Origin: JAHCHG01 sp041745765
GTDB taxonomy: Bacteria; Acidobacteriota; Blastocatellia; Pyrinomonadales; Pyrinomonadaceae
Direction: 5' to 3'
Assembly: GCA_041745765.1 (NCBI GenBank)
Contig: JBGTIH010000048.1
Span: 17,566-81,565, forward strand
DNA: 64,000 nucleotides
The notes beneath the pieces were generated by a model. The model had not been told where the DNA came from, did no database searches, and saw nothing but the letters and a program-made list of their open reading frames with translations. Made by a program: the position numbers and the translations under genes. Shown in pieces: positions 9,401-16,220 of the stretch. Each line of letters begins with the position of its first letter. The first letter of the stretch is position 1.

Positions 9401-10035
9401 CGCGATGGTCGCCGAAACTCTTTTTTGATGAAGCTTTGGGAAATACAACGAATATTTATCCGTATATTTACGTTTCCGACGGCGGACATTTTGAAAATCT
9501 AGGCATTTACGAAATGGTTTTGCGCCGCTGTAAATTTATTCTGGCAATTGATTCTGGTGCGGACGCAAAATTTACTTTTTCGGATTTGGGAAATGCGGTT
9601 CACAAAATCCGCGTTGATATGGGCATTCCGATAGTTTTTGAACAAACTCCGATAAAATCGAGATATTGCACAATCGCAAAAATAAAATATTCAGAATCGG
9701 ATGGCGCGGAAAATTCCGACGACGGCATTTTGATCTACATCAAACCGACGCTCGACGGCACAGAACCGATTGATATTCAGCAATATCAAACAATCAACAA
9801 AGATTTTCCGCACGAAACAACCGCCGATCAGATGTATAGCGAAACGCAATTTGAAAGCTATCGTTCGCTCGGATTTCATATTATTGACACGATTTGCCGC
9901 GCCGAAAGTAATCTGAAATGCGAGGATTTCAATAAATTTCGTCAATTAGCCGAAACTTATGTGTCAAAATTCGAGGAAAAAAGCGAATCGAAAAAAGAAT
10001 CGGATATTAAAGCGAATGTTCATCCGCGCAAATAA
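6409..10035 (+). CDS. Patatin-like phospholipase with large integral-membrane domain
   Basis: 1208 residues, far larger than a classic patatin. The ATG has a GGAG ribosome-binding site 8-9 nt upstream. The lipase fold is split. Near residue 92 is the oxyanion-hole motif GGGIRS, and around residue 124 the nucleophile serine in TVSGGGYIG (a G-X-S-X-G variant with T in the first position). The dyad aspartate sits near residue 1024 in SDGGHFENLG. Between them lie a charged, probably helical region (about 140-400) and eight or more hydrophobic segments (about 425-850). This suggests a membrane-embedded acyl hydrolase acting on lipids; the substrate is unknown. It is divergent from the pxp operon and convergent with dppC, with one base between stop codons. 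Confidence 0.88.
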   Translation: MFRQKDSSVKLYEILLLEYEKLGILDEQISKIKKESDAEFVGLDWNDFSVNDWIQVQRLKKIRRHLPKTQQTDNENTNKKSVISPSALCFSGGGIRSATFCLGVLQGLAKYGLLDKFDYLSTVSGGGYIGSWLSAWIDRAGSVEKVQASLSRDEMNPYLFELKDFNINYSDADALEKIKLLKKLLRANRGIFTKEITANLDKINLPKGSDIEKIIAKNHEIKRFLKEFCKILNQILLNKKIVEENQQFCLTLEKSSLERIKETRLKFEEIFEDFLAKPYLFKQEDLSSNFSNDAILAAFNKTFKEPEDEIFYKDLLNLLTLKKDFEQKAFQEFFLENLNEKILSFAGNIERIKKRRRIFKNLEGIFKKYDESDFLQNKETANIKVEPEEITHLRTYSNYMSPKLGLFSTDTFSLIGLYLRNLFLNWLVFVPIIAAVLLIPKIFLWILDRKSIFLDLEKLFPGRILEFLGTNASKIRELFFQITPYSLNYTYLLIAATIVGIFSIIFINIFRPSLSEETLIKQNYEIDETIGITKTFENKVRSMCFYPLVLTSIILAIYWNWKGIDSERIVEFSYYFILFGIVLFIVSFIIARSIFYGWNIFRFKVKKDSTAKIYAYSDYKNAFKELIISLVCGATGGLILYFVTERFANLPGVLSDYKNPVYLTIAPPVFLFVFLICATLFVGIASKITDDMDREWMTRFGAMILKFLVGWIVIFGTVLLGEEILKILSDWMNIPALLASIGGISGLITLGLGFSSASTEEKDDSKGGFKSLILSVAPQIAAPVFIIFLVGLIAYLTGLLMNYLNILNPWIWFFLFAGFGGLLGFWININKFSLHAMYRERLIRAYLGASRIRERFKTANSFTGLDVLDNVEMKYLVQKPYHVVNMTLNLVKAQDLRFQNRKAESFTASGLFCGSSNMGNGTGHFRSSETYGRNEQNRRSITLGTAAAISGAAASPNMGYYTVSSAVSFLMTLFNIRLGWWLGNPGKMGQETYKKASPRWSPKLFFDEALGNTTNIYPYIYVSDGGHFENLGIYEMVLRRCKFILAIDSGADAKFTFSDLGNAVHKIRVDMGIPIVFEQTPIKSRYCTIAKIKYSESDGAENSDDGILIYIKPTLDGTEPIDIQQYQTINKDFPHETTADQMYSETQFESYRSLGFHIIDTICRAESNLKCEDFNKFRQLAETYVSKFEEKSESKKESDIKANVHPRK

Positions 10036-10036
10036 T

Positions 10037-10852
10037 TTACCGGCTGCGCTGTTTCGGATCGAGATATTCACGAAGTCCGTCGCCGATGAAATTGAAGGCG
10101 AGAACGGTTAAAGCAATCGCCACGCCGGGAAAAAACAAGACGTGCGGCGAATTGTATAAAATATCAATTCCGCGAGCTTCTTCGATCATCGTTCCCCAGG
10201 AAGGCGCGGGCGGCGGAATTCCTAAACCTAAAAATGAAAGCGACGCTTCGGATAAAACCGCGCCCGCCATACCGAGCGAGGCTTGAACGATTAAAGGCTG
10301 AATCGCATTCGGCAAAATATGCGTGAACAAAAGACGCATATTGCTCGCGCCGAGTGCGCGCGCGGCTTGTACGAAATCGTATTCGCGGATTTTCAAAACC
10401 TGTCCGCGCATCACACGCGCATAACCGACCCAACCAATTACGCACAAAGCTAAGATCAATTTGCCCAAACCCGCACCGAGAAATGCGACTAAAGCAATTG
10501 CCAGAAGCAAACCGGGAAATGCCAAAAAAACATTGAAAACATAGCCCGACAGAAATTTATCAACCCAACCGCCGTAAAAACCGGCAATCGCACCGATAAA
10601 AATCCCGATTACTGCCGAAACCGCGACGACGACAATTCCGACTTGCAGAGAAATCCGCGCACCGAAAACGACACGCGAAAAAACATCGCGTCCGAGCGCG
10701 TCCGTCCCGAACCAATGTTCGGCGGAAGGCGCGGCGTAACGCATAAATAAATCCTGCGCCGTAACGTCGTGCGTGGCGATAAAGGGCGCGAAAATCGCCG
10801 TTATAATAAAAACGGCGGCAATGGCGATTCCGATGTAGGTTAATCTATTCAT
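10037..10852 (-). CDS. Peptide-type ABC transporter permease (DppC/OppC family)
   Basis: About 271 residues from the ATG at 10852; a TTG at 10861 is an alternative. Family features are the extracytoplasmic HWFGTDALGRDVFSRV stretch, GARISLQVG, and the cytoplasmic EAA-loop region EYDFVQAARALGASNMRLLF-HILPN, followed by SFLGLGIPPPAPSWG. It forms the inner-membrane channel with the DppB-type permease just upstream. No ATPase or solute-binding gene of this system is in the window, so the transporter must be completed elsewhere. Substrates are probably di- or oligopeptides, by family. Confidence 0.9.
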   Translation of the reverse strand: MNRLTYIGIAIAAVFIITAIFAPFIATHDVTAQDLFMRYAAPSAEHWFGTDALGRDVFSRVVFGARISLQVGIVVVAVSAVIGIFIGAIAGFYGGWVDKFLSGYVFNVFLAFPGLLLAIALVAFLGAGLGKLILALCVIGWVGYARVMRGQVLKIREYDFVQAARALGASNMRLLFTHILPNAIQPLIVQASLGMAGAVLSEASLSFLGLGIPPPAPSWGTMIEEARGIDILYNSPHVLFFPGVAIALTVLAFNFIGDGLREYLDPKQRSR

Positions 10853-10898
10853 CAATTTCAATCAGTCCGGCAAGCAATAAAAAATTGTCTTGATTTAT

Positions 10899-10937
10899 CA
10901 GCAAACTTGCTCACTACCGCTCGCTACACTGATTTTT
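10899..10937. repeat. Short dispersed repeat between dppB and dppC
   Basis: The best-preserved copy of the dispersed repeat; on the minus strand it begins AAAATCAGTGTAGCGAGCGG and continues with TAGTGAGCAAGTTTGCTGA. It directly follows the dppB stop codon at 10938. Confidence 0.65.
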
Positions 10938-11918
10938 TTATCCCAATCTGATGCGCGGATCGAGCCAGCGATAAACTAAATCCGTCAAAGAATTAGCCAG
11001 AATATACGTTACGCTGATGACCAAAACGCAGCCTTGAACAAGCCGGTAATCGCGTTTACCGATTCCATCGTCAAGCAGAAGCAGCCCCAAACCTTGCCAG
11101 TTAAAAATCTTTTCCGTGATAATTGCGCCGGCAAGCAAAACGCCGAGTTGCAAACCTAAAATCGTCACAACCGGAATTAAACCGTTTTTCAAAACGTGTT
11201 TGTAGATAACTTTGCGCTCGCTCAAACCTTTGGCGCGTGCCGTTCTGACGTAATCTTCGCCGAGTTCTTCGATGACCGAAGAACGAATCATTCGCGTTAA
11301 AATCGCCGAAAGAGCCGCGCCTAAAGTTACTGCCGGAAGCACGACATCTTCGGGATTTGCGCTGCCCGTTGGCGAAAACCAACCCAATTTGACGGCGAAA
11401 ACGTACATTAAAAACGGTCCGATGACGAATGTCGGCAAACTTATTCCCAAAAGCGCGATAAACGAAGAAAAATTATCAATCAGCGTATTTTTATTCGTTC
11501 CGGCAAGCACGCCGAGCGGAATCGCAATTCCGACGGCAATGAGCAGAGCGACGACCGCGAGTTCAATCGTTGCCGGATAACGCTCCAGGATCATATCGAG
11601 AATCGGTCGGTCGGTGCGAAACGATTTTCCTAAATCGCCCGTCAAAACGCCGCTCCAGTAATCAACATAACGATTGTCCGCGCCGTGCCACGCAAAGCCT
11701 TTTTCGCCGGAAACGGTAAAGAAAAACGCGGGTTTATCCAATCCGTGTTTTTGATTAAAAGCGGCAACTTGTTCGGGCGTTGCCTGTTCGCCCAAAATCG
11801 CCGTCGCCGGATCGCCCGGAACGAGTTCGATCAAAAGTGTGACGAGCGAAACAACCGTCCAGATGACGAGCAGAAAAAGTCCGAGTTGTTTGGCAAAATT
11901 TTGAAGTTTATATTTCAT
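10938..11918 (-). CDS. Peptide-type ABC transporter permease (DppB/OppB family)
   Basis: 326 residues with an N-terminal helix, the VPGDPA motif, an extracytoplasmic insert and DLGKSFRTDRPI, then five more membrane segments. The EAA loop reads DYVRTARAKGLSERKVIYKH, and the end (LTDLVYRWLDPRIRLG) is typical of DppB. It is first of a two-gene permease unit with the DppC-type gene 85 nt downstream. The insert after HGLDKPAFFF is longer than in E. coli DppB, a common variation. Confidence 0.92.
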   Translation of the reverse strand: MKYKLQNFAKQLGLFLLVIWTVVSLVTLLIELVPGDPATAILGEQATPEQVAAFNQKHGLDKPAFFFTVSGEKGFAWHGADNRYVDYWSGVLTGDLGKSFRTDRPILDMILERYPATIELAVVALLIAVGIAIPLGVLAGTNKNTLIDNFSSFIALLGISLPTFVIGPFLMYVFAVKLGWFSPTGSANPEDVVLPAVTLGAALSAILTRMIRSSVIEELGEDYVRTARAKGLSERKVIYKHVLKNGLIPVVTILGLQLGVLLAGAIITEKIFNWQGLGLLLLDDGIGKRDYRLVQGCVLVISVTYILANSLTDLVYRWLDPRIRLG

Positions 11919-12011
11919 TTGCGCCGATTTCGTTTTATGAAATGAAAAAGGAAAGCTTTTTAGTGAAAGTATTATAAAACTTTTTTCGTCTATTTGACGA
12001 ATTCGTTGCTT

Positions 12012-12740
12012 TTATTGTTTCGTGCCGATGTGAATTGCCGCCACGCCGCCCGTCAGATTTTTGTATTCCACGTCCATAAAACCGATTTCGAGCATCATTA
12101 TTTGAAGCTCTTTTTGGTTCGGAAATTTTGCAACCGAATCCGAAAGATATTGATACGCACTTTGTTCGCCGCTGAAAACGCCGCCGATTTTCGGCAGAAT
12201 TTTATTAAAATAAAACTGGTAAAGCTGGCGAAAACCCGGAACAATCGGTTCGGAAAATTCCAGTATGACCAGTTTGCCGGTTGGTTTGATGATGCGATTA
12301 AGTTCGCGCAAACCGTCATTCCAATTGGACAGATTTCGCAAACCGAAGGCGATTGTTACCGCGTCAAACATATTGTCCGCAAAGGGAAGTTTCATCGCGT
12401 CGCCCTCGATATACGGAATCGAAAGATTTTCCGCAACGGAATTTTTCTCGGCGGCGATGGCGAGCATCGGGCGGCAAAAATCCGTGCCGATGACTTTTGC
12501 CTGAGCATTTTTCTGTAATTCGACCGCTAAATCGCCCGTTCCGCAGGCAACGTCTAAAACTATCGCGTTTTTGTCGCTTAAAATATCGCTTAATTTTTTG
12601 CGGACGAGTTTTCGCCAAAGTTTATCAATATTTATCGAGAGAAAATGATTTAAAAAATCATATTTGGTTGAAATGCGTCCGAACATTTCGCGCACTTTTC
12701 GGGCGTGTTCAAGTTCGCCGGAGGTTCTTTCTTCTTGCAT
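12012..12740 (-). CDS. menG: Demethylmenaquinone/ubiquinone methyltransferase
   Basis: 242 residues, the usual MenG/UbiE size. N-terminal VREMFGRISTKYDFLNHFLS is diagnostic for UbiE/MenG. The SAM site is LDVACGTGDLA, followed by GTDFCRPML, and the C-terminal family block is FGLRNLSNWNDGLREL then GKLVILEFSEP. It carries out the C-methylation of demethylmenaquinone; with no ubiquinone genes seen, menaquinone is the more likely product. It is followed 44 nt upstream on its strand by the M16-like gene, from which an AAATTTC-word repeat separates it. Confidence 0.92.
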   Translation of the reverse strand: MQEERTSGELEHARKVREMFGRISTKYDFLNHFLSINIDKLWRKLVRKKLSDILSDKNAIVLDVACGTGDLAVELQKNAQAKVIGTDFCRPMLAIAAEKNSVAENLSIPYIEGDAMKLPFADNMFDAVTIAFGLRNLSNWNDGLRELNRIIKPTGKLVILEFSEPIVPGFRQLYQFYFNKILPKIGGVFSGEQSAYQYLSDSVAKFPNQKELQIMMLEIGFMDVEYKNLTGGVAAIHIGTKQ

Positions 12741-12778
12741 ATTTCAAATTCAAATTTCAGATTCCAAATCTGAAATCT
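12741..12778. repeat. Short imperfect palindrome of TTTCAAATT/GATTTC words
   Basis: The spacer between menG and the M16-like gene consists of the words ATTTCAAATTCAAATTTCAG and CCAAATCTGAAATC, folding back on each other. The same word type fills both flanks of the MITE at 15932-16125. Confidence 0.5.
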
Positions 12779-12784
12779 TATAAA

Positions 12785-14101
12785 TCAATTATCGCTATTT
12801 TCCGGCGATTCGGCAGGTTGCGGATTTTGGAAAAGCAAAACCGAGGCGACCGGTTCGGTCTTAAATTTTTCGGTAACGCTTTTGACATCTTCCAATTTTA
12901 CATTTTGAGCCGACTGATAATCATTATTAAATGAACTCAATTTATAAGTATGCACATCGAGCCAAAAATCACTCAGAGCATCAGTTGTAAATCGGCGTAA
13001 AACTTCGTTTTTCGCTGTGCTGAATTCTTCCGCCGTAATTGGTTCATTCAGTAAATTAGCGATTTTTTTAGTTAAATCAGCCGGCAAAGCGATTTGATTT
13101 TCCGATTTTTTGAGAGTTCCGAGATTCCATTCACTCATTTGAAATATCATAAAACCCGGCAAAATATAGGAGTTTGCCGAAACCGAAACATTGCCTCTTT
13201 CACGTTTTTGCATTCGTTTTTCGAGGATTTTTTCGAGAACTTCCGCCGCATAATAATTTTTGTCGTTTCTTGCCAAGCCGCGAAATGCAAAACGAAGTTC
13301 GCTGGTGTTTTCTCTGGCGGCTTCAATTACCTGGATATTTTTTTCCGGCGCATCGGGAAGGCGGAAGGTTGCCGGAATTTTTCCGTCGGATTTTACCCAA
13401 CCGCCGAAATACCGGCGGGCGGCTTGAGAAATCAAATTCGGTCGGACGTTTCCGATAACTGCAACTGTTGCATTATCAGAAGTTAAAAATCTGTTTCGGG
13501 CAAAAATCAAATCGGCAAAATCAATTTGCTGGAGAGATTCAACCGTTCCCGCTTTCGCTCTGCCGTAGGGAAAAGTGCCGAAAAGTCTTTTGGCAATCGC
13601 TTGATCGGCAATATACGCCGGATCGCTTTCGAGCTTTTTGACCTTTTCAATCTGTTCTTGGCGAACCTCGGCGGTCGTTTCTTTATCAATTTGCGGATTT
13701 GTAACGGCGATTGCAAGCGTTTGCAGAACGTCTAAAACTTTGTCCGAATTTGCTGTTGCATCAATCTGAATATAATCGTAATGTGTTGTGATATTTAGAC
13801 TTCCGCCTAAATCTTCTTCAAAAAATTCTCTTGAAGCGACATTCGGAAAAAGAATGTTTGCCAGAAGTGCCATCGTTCCTTCTTTGCCTTGCGGGTCAAA
13901 TGCCGCGCCTCTGTGAATGCGTAATTTGACCGTAACTTTTTCCGCATTCGGCACGTTCCAGATTAGAAAATTAAGTTCGTTTAATAATTTTTCCTGGCGC
14001 GGCGCGGGAAGTTTCGTCGGCTGCGAAAAAGAAATTCCGGCATTTATGAACAAAATTAAAGCTAAAATCGTTATCTTTTTGGAATAAATTTTGATATTCA
14101 T
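12785..14101 (-). CDS. M16-family (pitrilysin-like) protein, predicted catalytically inactive
   Basis: 438 residues with a signal peptide (hydrophobic to about residue 26, SFSQ cleavage region). It has the two-domain M16B architecture, with the C-terminal half containing the FGTFPYGRAKAGTVESLQQID and NATVAVIGNV blocks. In active M16 enzymes the first domain has HxxEH; here the aligned stretch is GKEGTMALLANILF, so both histidines and the glutamate are lost. Active M16B enzymes often pair with an inactive subunit, and this could be such a partner or a chaperone-like periplasmic protein. No active M16 gene is adjacent. It is divergent from the zinc-ribbon TonB gene. Confidence 0.85.
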   Translation of the reverse strand: MNIKIYSKKITILALILFINAGISFSQPTKLPAPRQEKLLNELNFLIWNVPNAEKVTVKLRIHRGAAFDPQGKEGTMALLANILFPNVASREFFEEDLGGSLNITTHYDYIQIDATANSDKVLDVLQTLAIAVTNPQIDKETTAEVRQEQIEKVKKLESDPAYIADQAIAKRLFGTFPYGRAKAGTVESLQQIDFADLIFARNRFLTSDNATVAVIGNVRPNLISQAARRYFGGWVKSDGKIPATFRLPDAPEKNIQVIEAARENTSELRFAFRGLARNDKNYYAAEVLEKILEKRMQKRERGNVSVSANSYILPGFMIFQMSEWNLGTLKKSENQIALPADLTKKIANLLNEPITAEEFSTAKNEVLRRFTTDALSDFWLDVHTYKLSSFNNDYQSAQNVKLEDVKSVTEKFKTEPVASVLLFQNPQPAESPENSDN

Positions 14102-14402
14102 TGGTTTATTTGAATAGAATTAAAAAGTTTATCATTAGTTGCCGAATAATATAATTTTAGTTGTCATCGGAGAATTTAAATTTATCGTAATTTATTTATT
14201 TATTTTACAAAATGAAAATTTTAGTTGTCCACAGGCATCGCGTCAAACGATTGAGGCATCTATAAAAAATGTAGTAGGCTTGATTATAGGTTGATTTTCA
14301 AATTGCCTGAAGAAACTTAACATCCTGCAAAAATCAAGTTATAATTACCAACTAATTGAAAGCTGCAGACTGACAGACAAAGAAATTTTAGAGGCTAAAG
14401 AT
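14102..14402. other. Divergent intergenic region, M16-like / TonB
   Basis: About 300 bp of AT-rich DNA between two divergent genes. It must contain both promoters, but I see no clear -35/-10 pair, riboswitch or small gene. The AG-rich GAGGCTAAAG just before the ATG at 14403 may serve as the ribosome-binding site. Confidence 0.4.
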
Positions 14403-15812
14403 ATGGGAAAGATTGTTAAATATTGTAATACTTGCGAAGAAAGTTTTGCGGAAAAATTCGGATTTTGTCCGATTTGCGGAGAATCTTTAACTGCTTTTGA
14501 GATGAATCCGATTACGAACACCGTAACAGCGGAAGAAAAACAATCTGCCGCTTTTATTGATTCAAATGACGTTGAAACAATGACTTCGGAAAATTTATCA
14601 ACCGAATCATCTTTTACAACCGGGCAGTTGGAGATGCCTGAAACAAAGGGATTGTATGATGATAAATCAGAATTAGTCGCGGAAGAATCTGAAATTGAAC
14701 TTGATTTATCGGAAGAAGATGAGGTTGAAGAAATTGCTCCGATTGCCAAGCCGAAGTTTTCTGTTGCCGGAGCAGCTTCCGGCGTAAGCGGCGATGTTTC
14801 GGAAGAAACTTATCAAACAAAAATAGATTATACAAATTACCAACCGATAGATTCCGGCACAAACAATTTTTACGAGAAAACCGGGGATGACGATTTTCAC
14901 ATTACGGTTTTAACCGAAAAAAATGTCAAAGAGCGTAATATGCTCCTGCTCGGCACAATGGTCATAATGATTACCTTGTGTTTCGGTCTGATTATCGCCT
15001 CGCTTTTCAACAGACAACTATTGATCGGCGCAATCGGCGATGACCGGTTAGTTGCTTTTGTTCCGGTTGTAGATGAAGTGCCGATGACCGTCGAGGAAGA
15101 AAAGATAAAGAAACCCGATAATAAAGACGCGGGCGGCGGCGGCGGCGGCGGACGCGAAGAAGAAACTCCGGTTTCAAAAGGAAGACTCGCTACACAAACC
15201 GAAAAGCCGATCATTACTCCCGATACGAGCATTATTCAAAGAAAAGCTGAACTTCAACAGCCGGTCGCTTCGACGCAGGGAAAAAGAGAAATTCCGCCAA
15301 CCGAGGAACGCTATGGCGATCCGAATTCGACGCTTGATCGTCTTTCCAACGGTTTGGGCAGAGGCAGCGGACAAGGCTCCGGTGTCGGAACGGGACAGGG
15401 TTCGGGACGCGGAACGGGACAAGGTTCAGGAACGGGTTCGGGTAGCGGCAGCGGAATCGGTTCAGGCATAGGCGGCGGAACAGGCAGCGGAACTCAGGGA
15501 AATCCTCCGCCGGCGGCTCCGAAACCGCCACCGGCGACCGGACCGACGACGGCGATAAAATTTCTTTCCAAACCACAACCGAAATATACGGACGCGGCAC
15601 GTCAGAACAACGTCCAGGGACAAGTAGTTCTGCGGATTACATTTTTATCTAACGGACAAATCGGCAGTATTTCTCCGGTCAGAGGTTTATCGTATGGCTT
15701 GACCGAACAGGCAATCGCCGCGGCGCGTCAAATCAGATTTGAACCGCCTTTGAGAAACGGTCAGCCGCAATCCGTAACAATGAGTGTTCAATATACTTTT
15801 ACAATTTACTAA
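14403..15812 (+). CDS. TonB-family energy transducer with N-terminal zinc ribbon
   Basis: 469 residues. The N-terminus is a zinc ribbon (C8-x2-C11, C22-x2-C25), followed by a long acidic, low-complexity cytoplasmic region to about 175. A single membrane helix lies at about 179-202. The periplasmic part begins with a poly-Gly tract and includes a Gly/Ser-rich spacer (about 312-365). The last ~85 residues form a TonB C-terminal domain (QPKYTDAARQNNVQGQVVLR, then AIAAARQIRFEPPLRNGQP). It probably links inner-membrane proton-motive energy to an outer-membrane partner. Zinc-ribbon plus TonB-C architecture recalls myxobacterial AgmX gliding-motility proteins. No ExbB/ExbD is adjacent. A strong terminator follows. 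Confidence 0.85.
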   Translation: MGKIVKYCNTCEESFAEKFGFCPICGESLTAFEMNPITNTVTAEEKQSAAFIDSNDVETMTSENLSTESSFTTGQLEMPETKGLYDDKSELVAEESEIELDLSEEDEVEEIAPIAKPKFSVAGAASGVSGDVSEETYQTKIDYTNYQPIDSGTNNFYEKTGDDDFHITVLTEKNVKERNMLLLGTMVIMITLCFGLIIASLFNRQLLIGAIGDDRLVAFVPVVDEVPMTVEEEKIKKPDNKDAGGGGGGGREEETPVSKGRLATQTEKPIITPDTSIIQRKAELQQPVASTQGKREIPPTEERYGDPNSTLDRLSNGLGRGSGQGSGVGTGQGSGRGTGQGSGTGSGSGSGIGSGIGGGTGSGTQGNPPPAAPKPPPATGPTTAIKFLSKPQPKYTDAARQNNVQGQVVLRITFLSNGQIGSISPVRGLSYGLTEQAIAAARQIRFEPPLRNGQPQSVTMSVQYTFTIY

Positions 15813-15836
15813 AATTTCAAGAAAAATCTTTTTTTC

Positions 15837-15875
15837 AAAAGCGCGAGCCGGATTATCGGGTTCGCGCTTTTTTTT
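15837..15875 (+). terminator. Rho-independent terminator after the TonB-like gene
   Basis: AAAAGCGCGAGCC and GGGTTCGCGCTTTT form a stem with a short loop and end in a run of eight or more T, 25 nt after the stop codon. Confidence 0.9.
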
Positions 15876-15892
15876 GAAAACCTTTACTGCTG

Positions 15893-16219
15893 TTTCAGAT
15901 TTCAAATTTCAAATTTCAGATTTCAAATTTGAGAAGCTGTTTAAAAACTCTTGAGTTCCGTTAGGAACGATATATTTATAGCTAATAGAGTGCAAATTTT
16001 AGTTGAGTTCCGTAGGAACGGCATAAAAATATGCCGTTCCTACGGAACTCGCTTCGTATATTTGATCTTTTTCTATAAATATCACGCTCCTACGGAGCTG
16101 ATTTATGAGTTTGAACACAGCTTCTGAGATTTGAGATTTCAAGAAGTCTGTTTTTTTGGTTAAAAATTTCATCCGGGTTCTCCATCTGAAATCTGAAATC
16201 TGAAATTTGTAATTTGGAA
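15893..16219. repeat. AAATTTCAGATTTC-word palindrome interrupted by a MITE
   Basis: The arms at about 15893-15930 (words of AGATTTCAAATTTC) and 16170-16217 (CTGAAATCTGAAATCTG, then AAATTTG) are reverse-complementary in character. Between them sits the 194-bp element at 15932-16125. This looks like an older palindromic repeat into which the MITE inserted. It fills the convergent space between the TonB-like and MscS genes. Confidence 0.55.
15932..16125. mobile_element. MITE-like element, copy 1
   Basis: A 194-bp non-coding element nearly identical to 19306-19500. Terminal inverted repeats are related to AGAAGCTGTGTTCAAACTC; here the left end is decayed (AGAAGCTGTTTAAAAACTC) and the right end intact. 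Internally it has the palindrome GAGTTCCGTAGGAACGGCAT / ATGCCGTTCCTACGGAACTC plus further GTTCCG-AGGAAC and CTCCTACGGAG words. No transposase is in the window and no certain target duplication is visible. Confidence 0.85.
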
Positions 16220-16220
16220 T

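Noticed and set aside
11994..12518. 174-codon open frame opposite menG
   Set aside because: Shadow of the methyltransferase gene; low-complexity basic/aromatic translation with no domain.
12497..12934. 145-codon plus-strand frame spanning the menG/M16 junction
   Set aside because: Overlaps two well-supported genes antisense and crosses a repeat; no family match.
15361..15490. Tandem-repeat or CRISPR-like pattern in GGAACGGGACAAGG DNA
   Set aside because: It is the Gly/Ser-codon spacer of the TonB-like protein, without regular spacers or palindromic repeats. No CRISPR array was seen anywhere.
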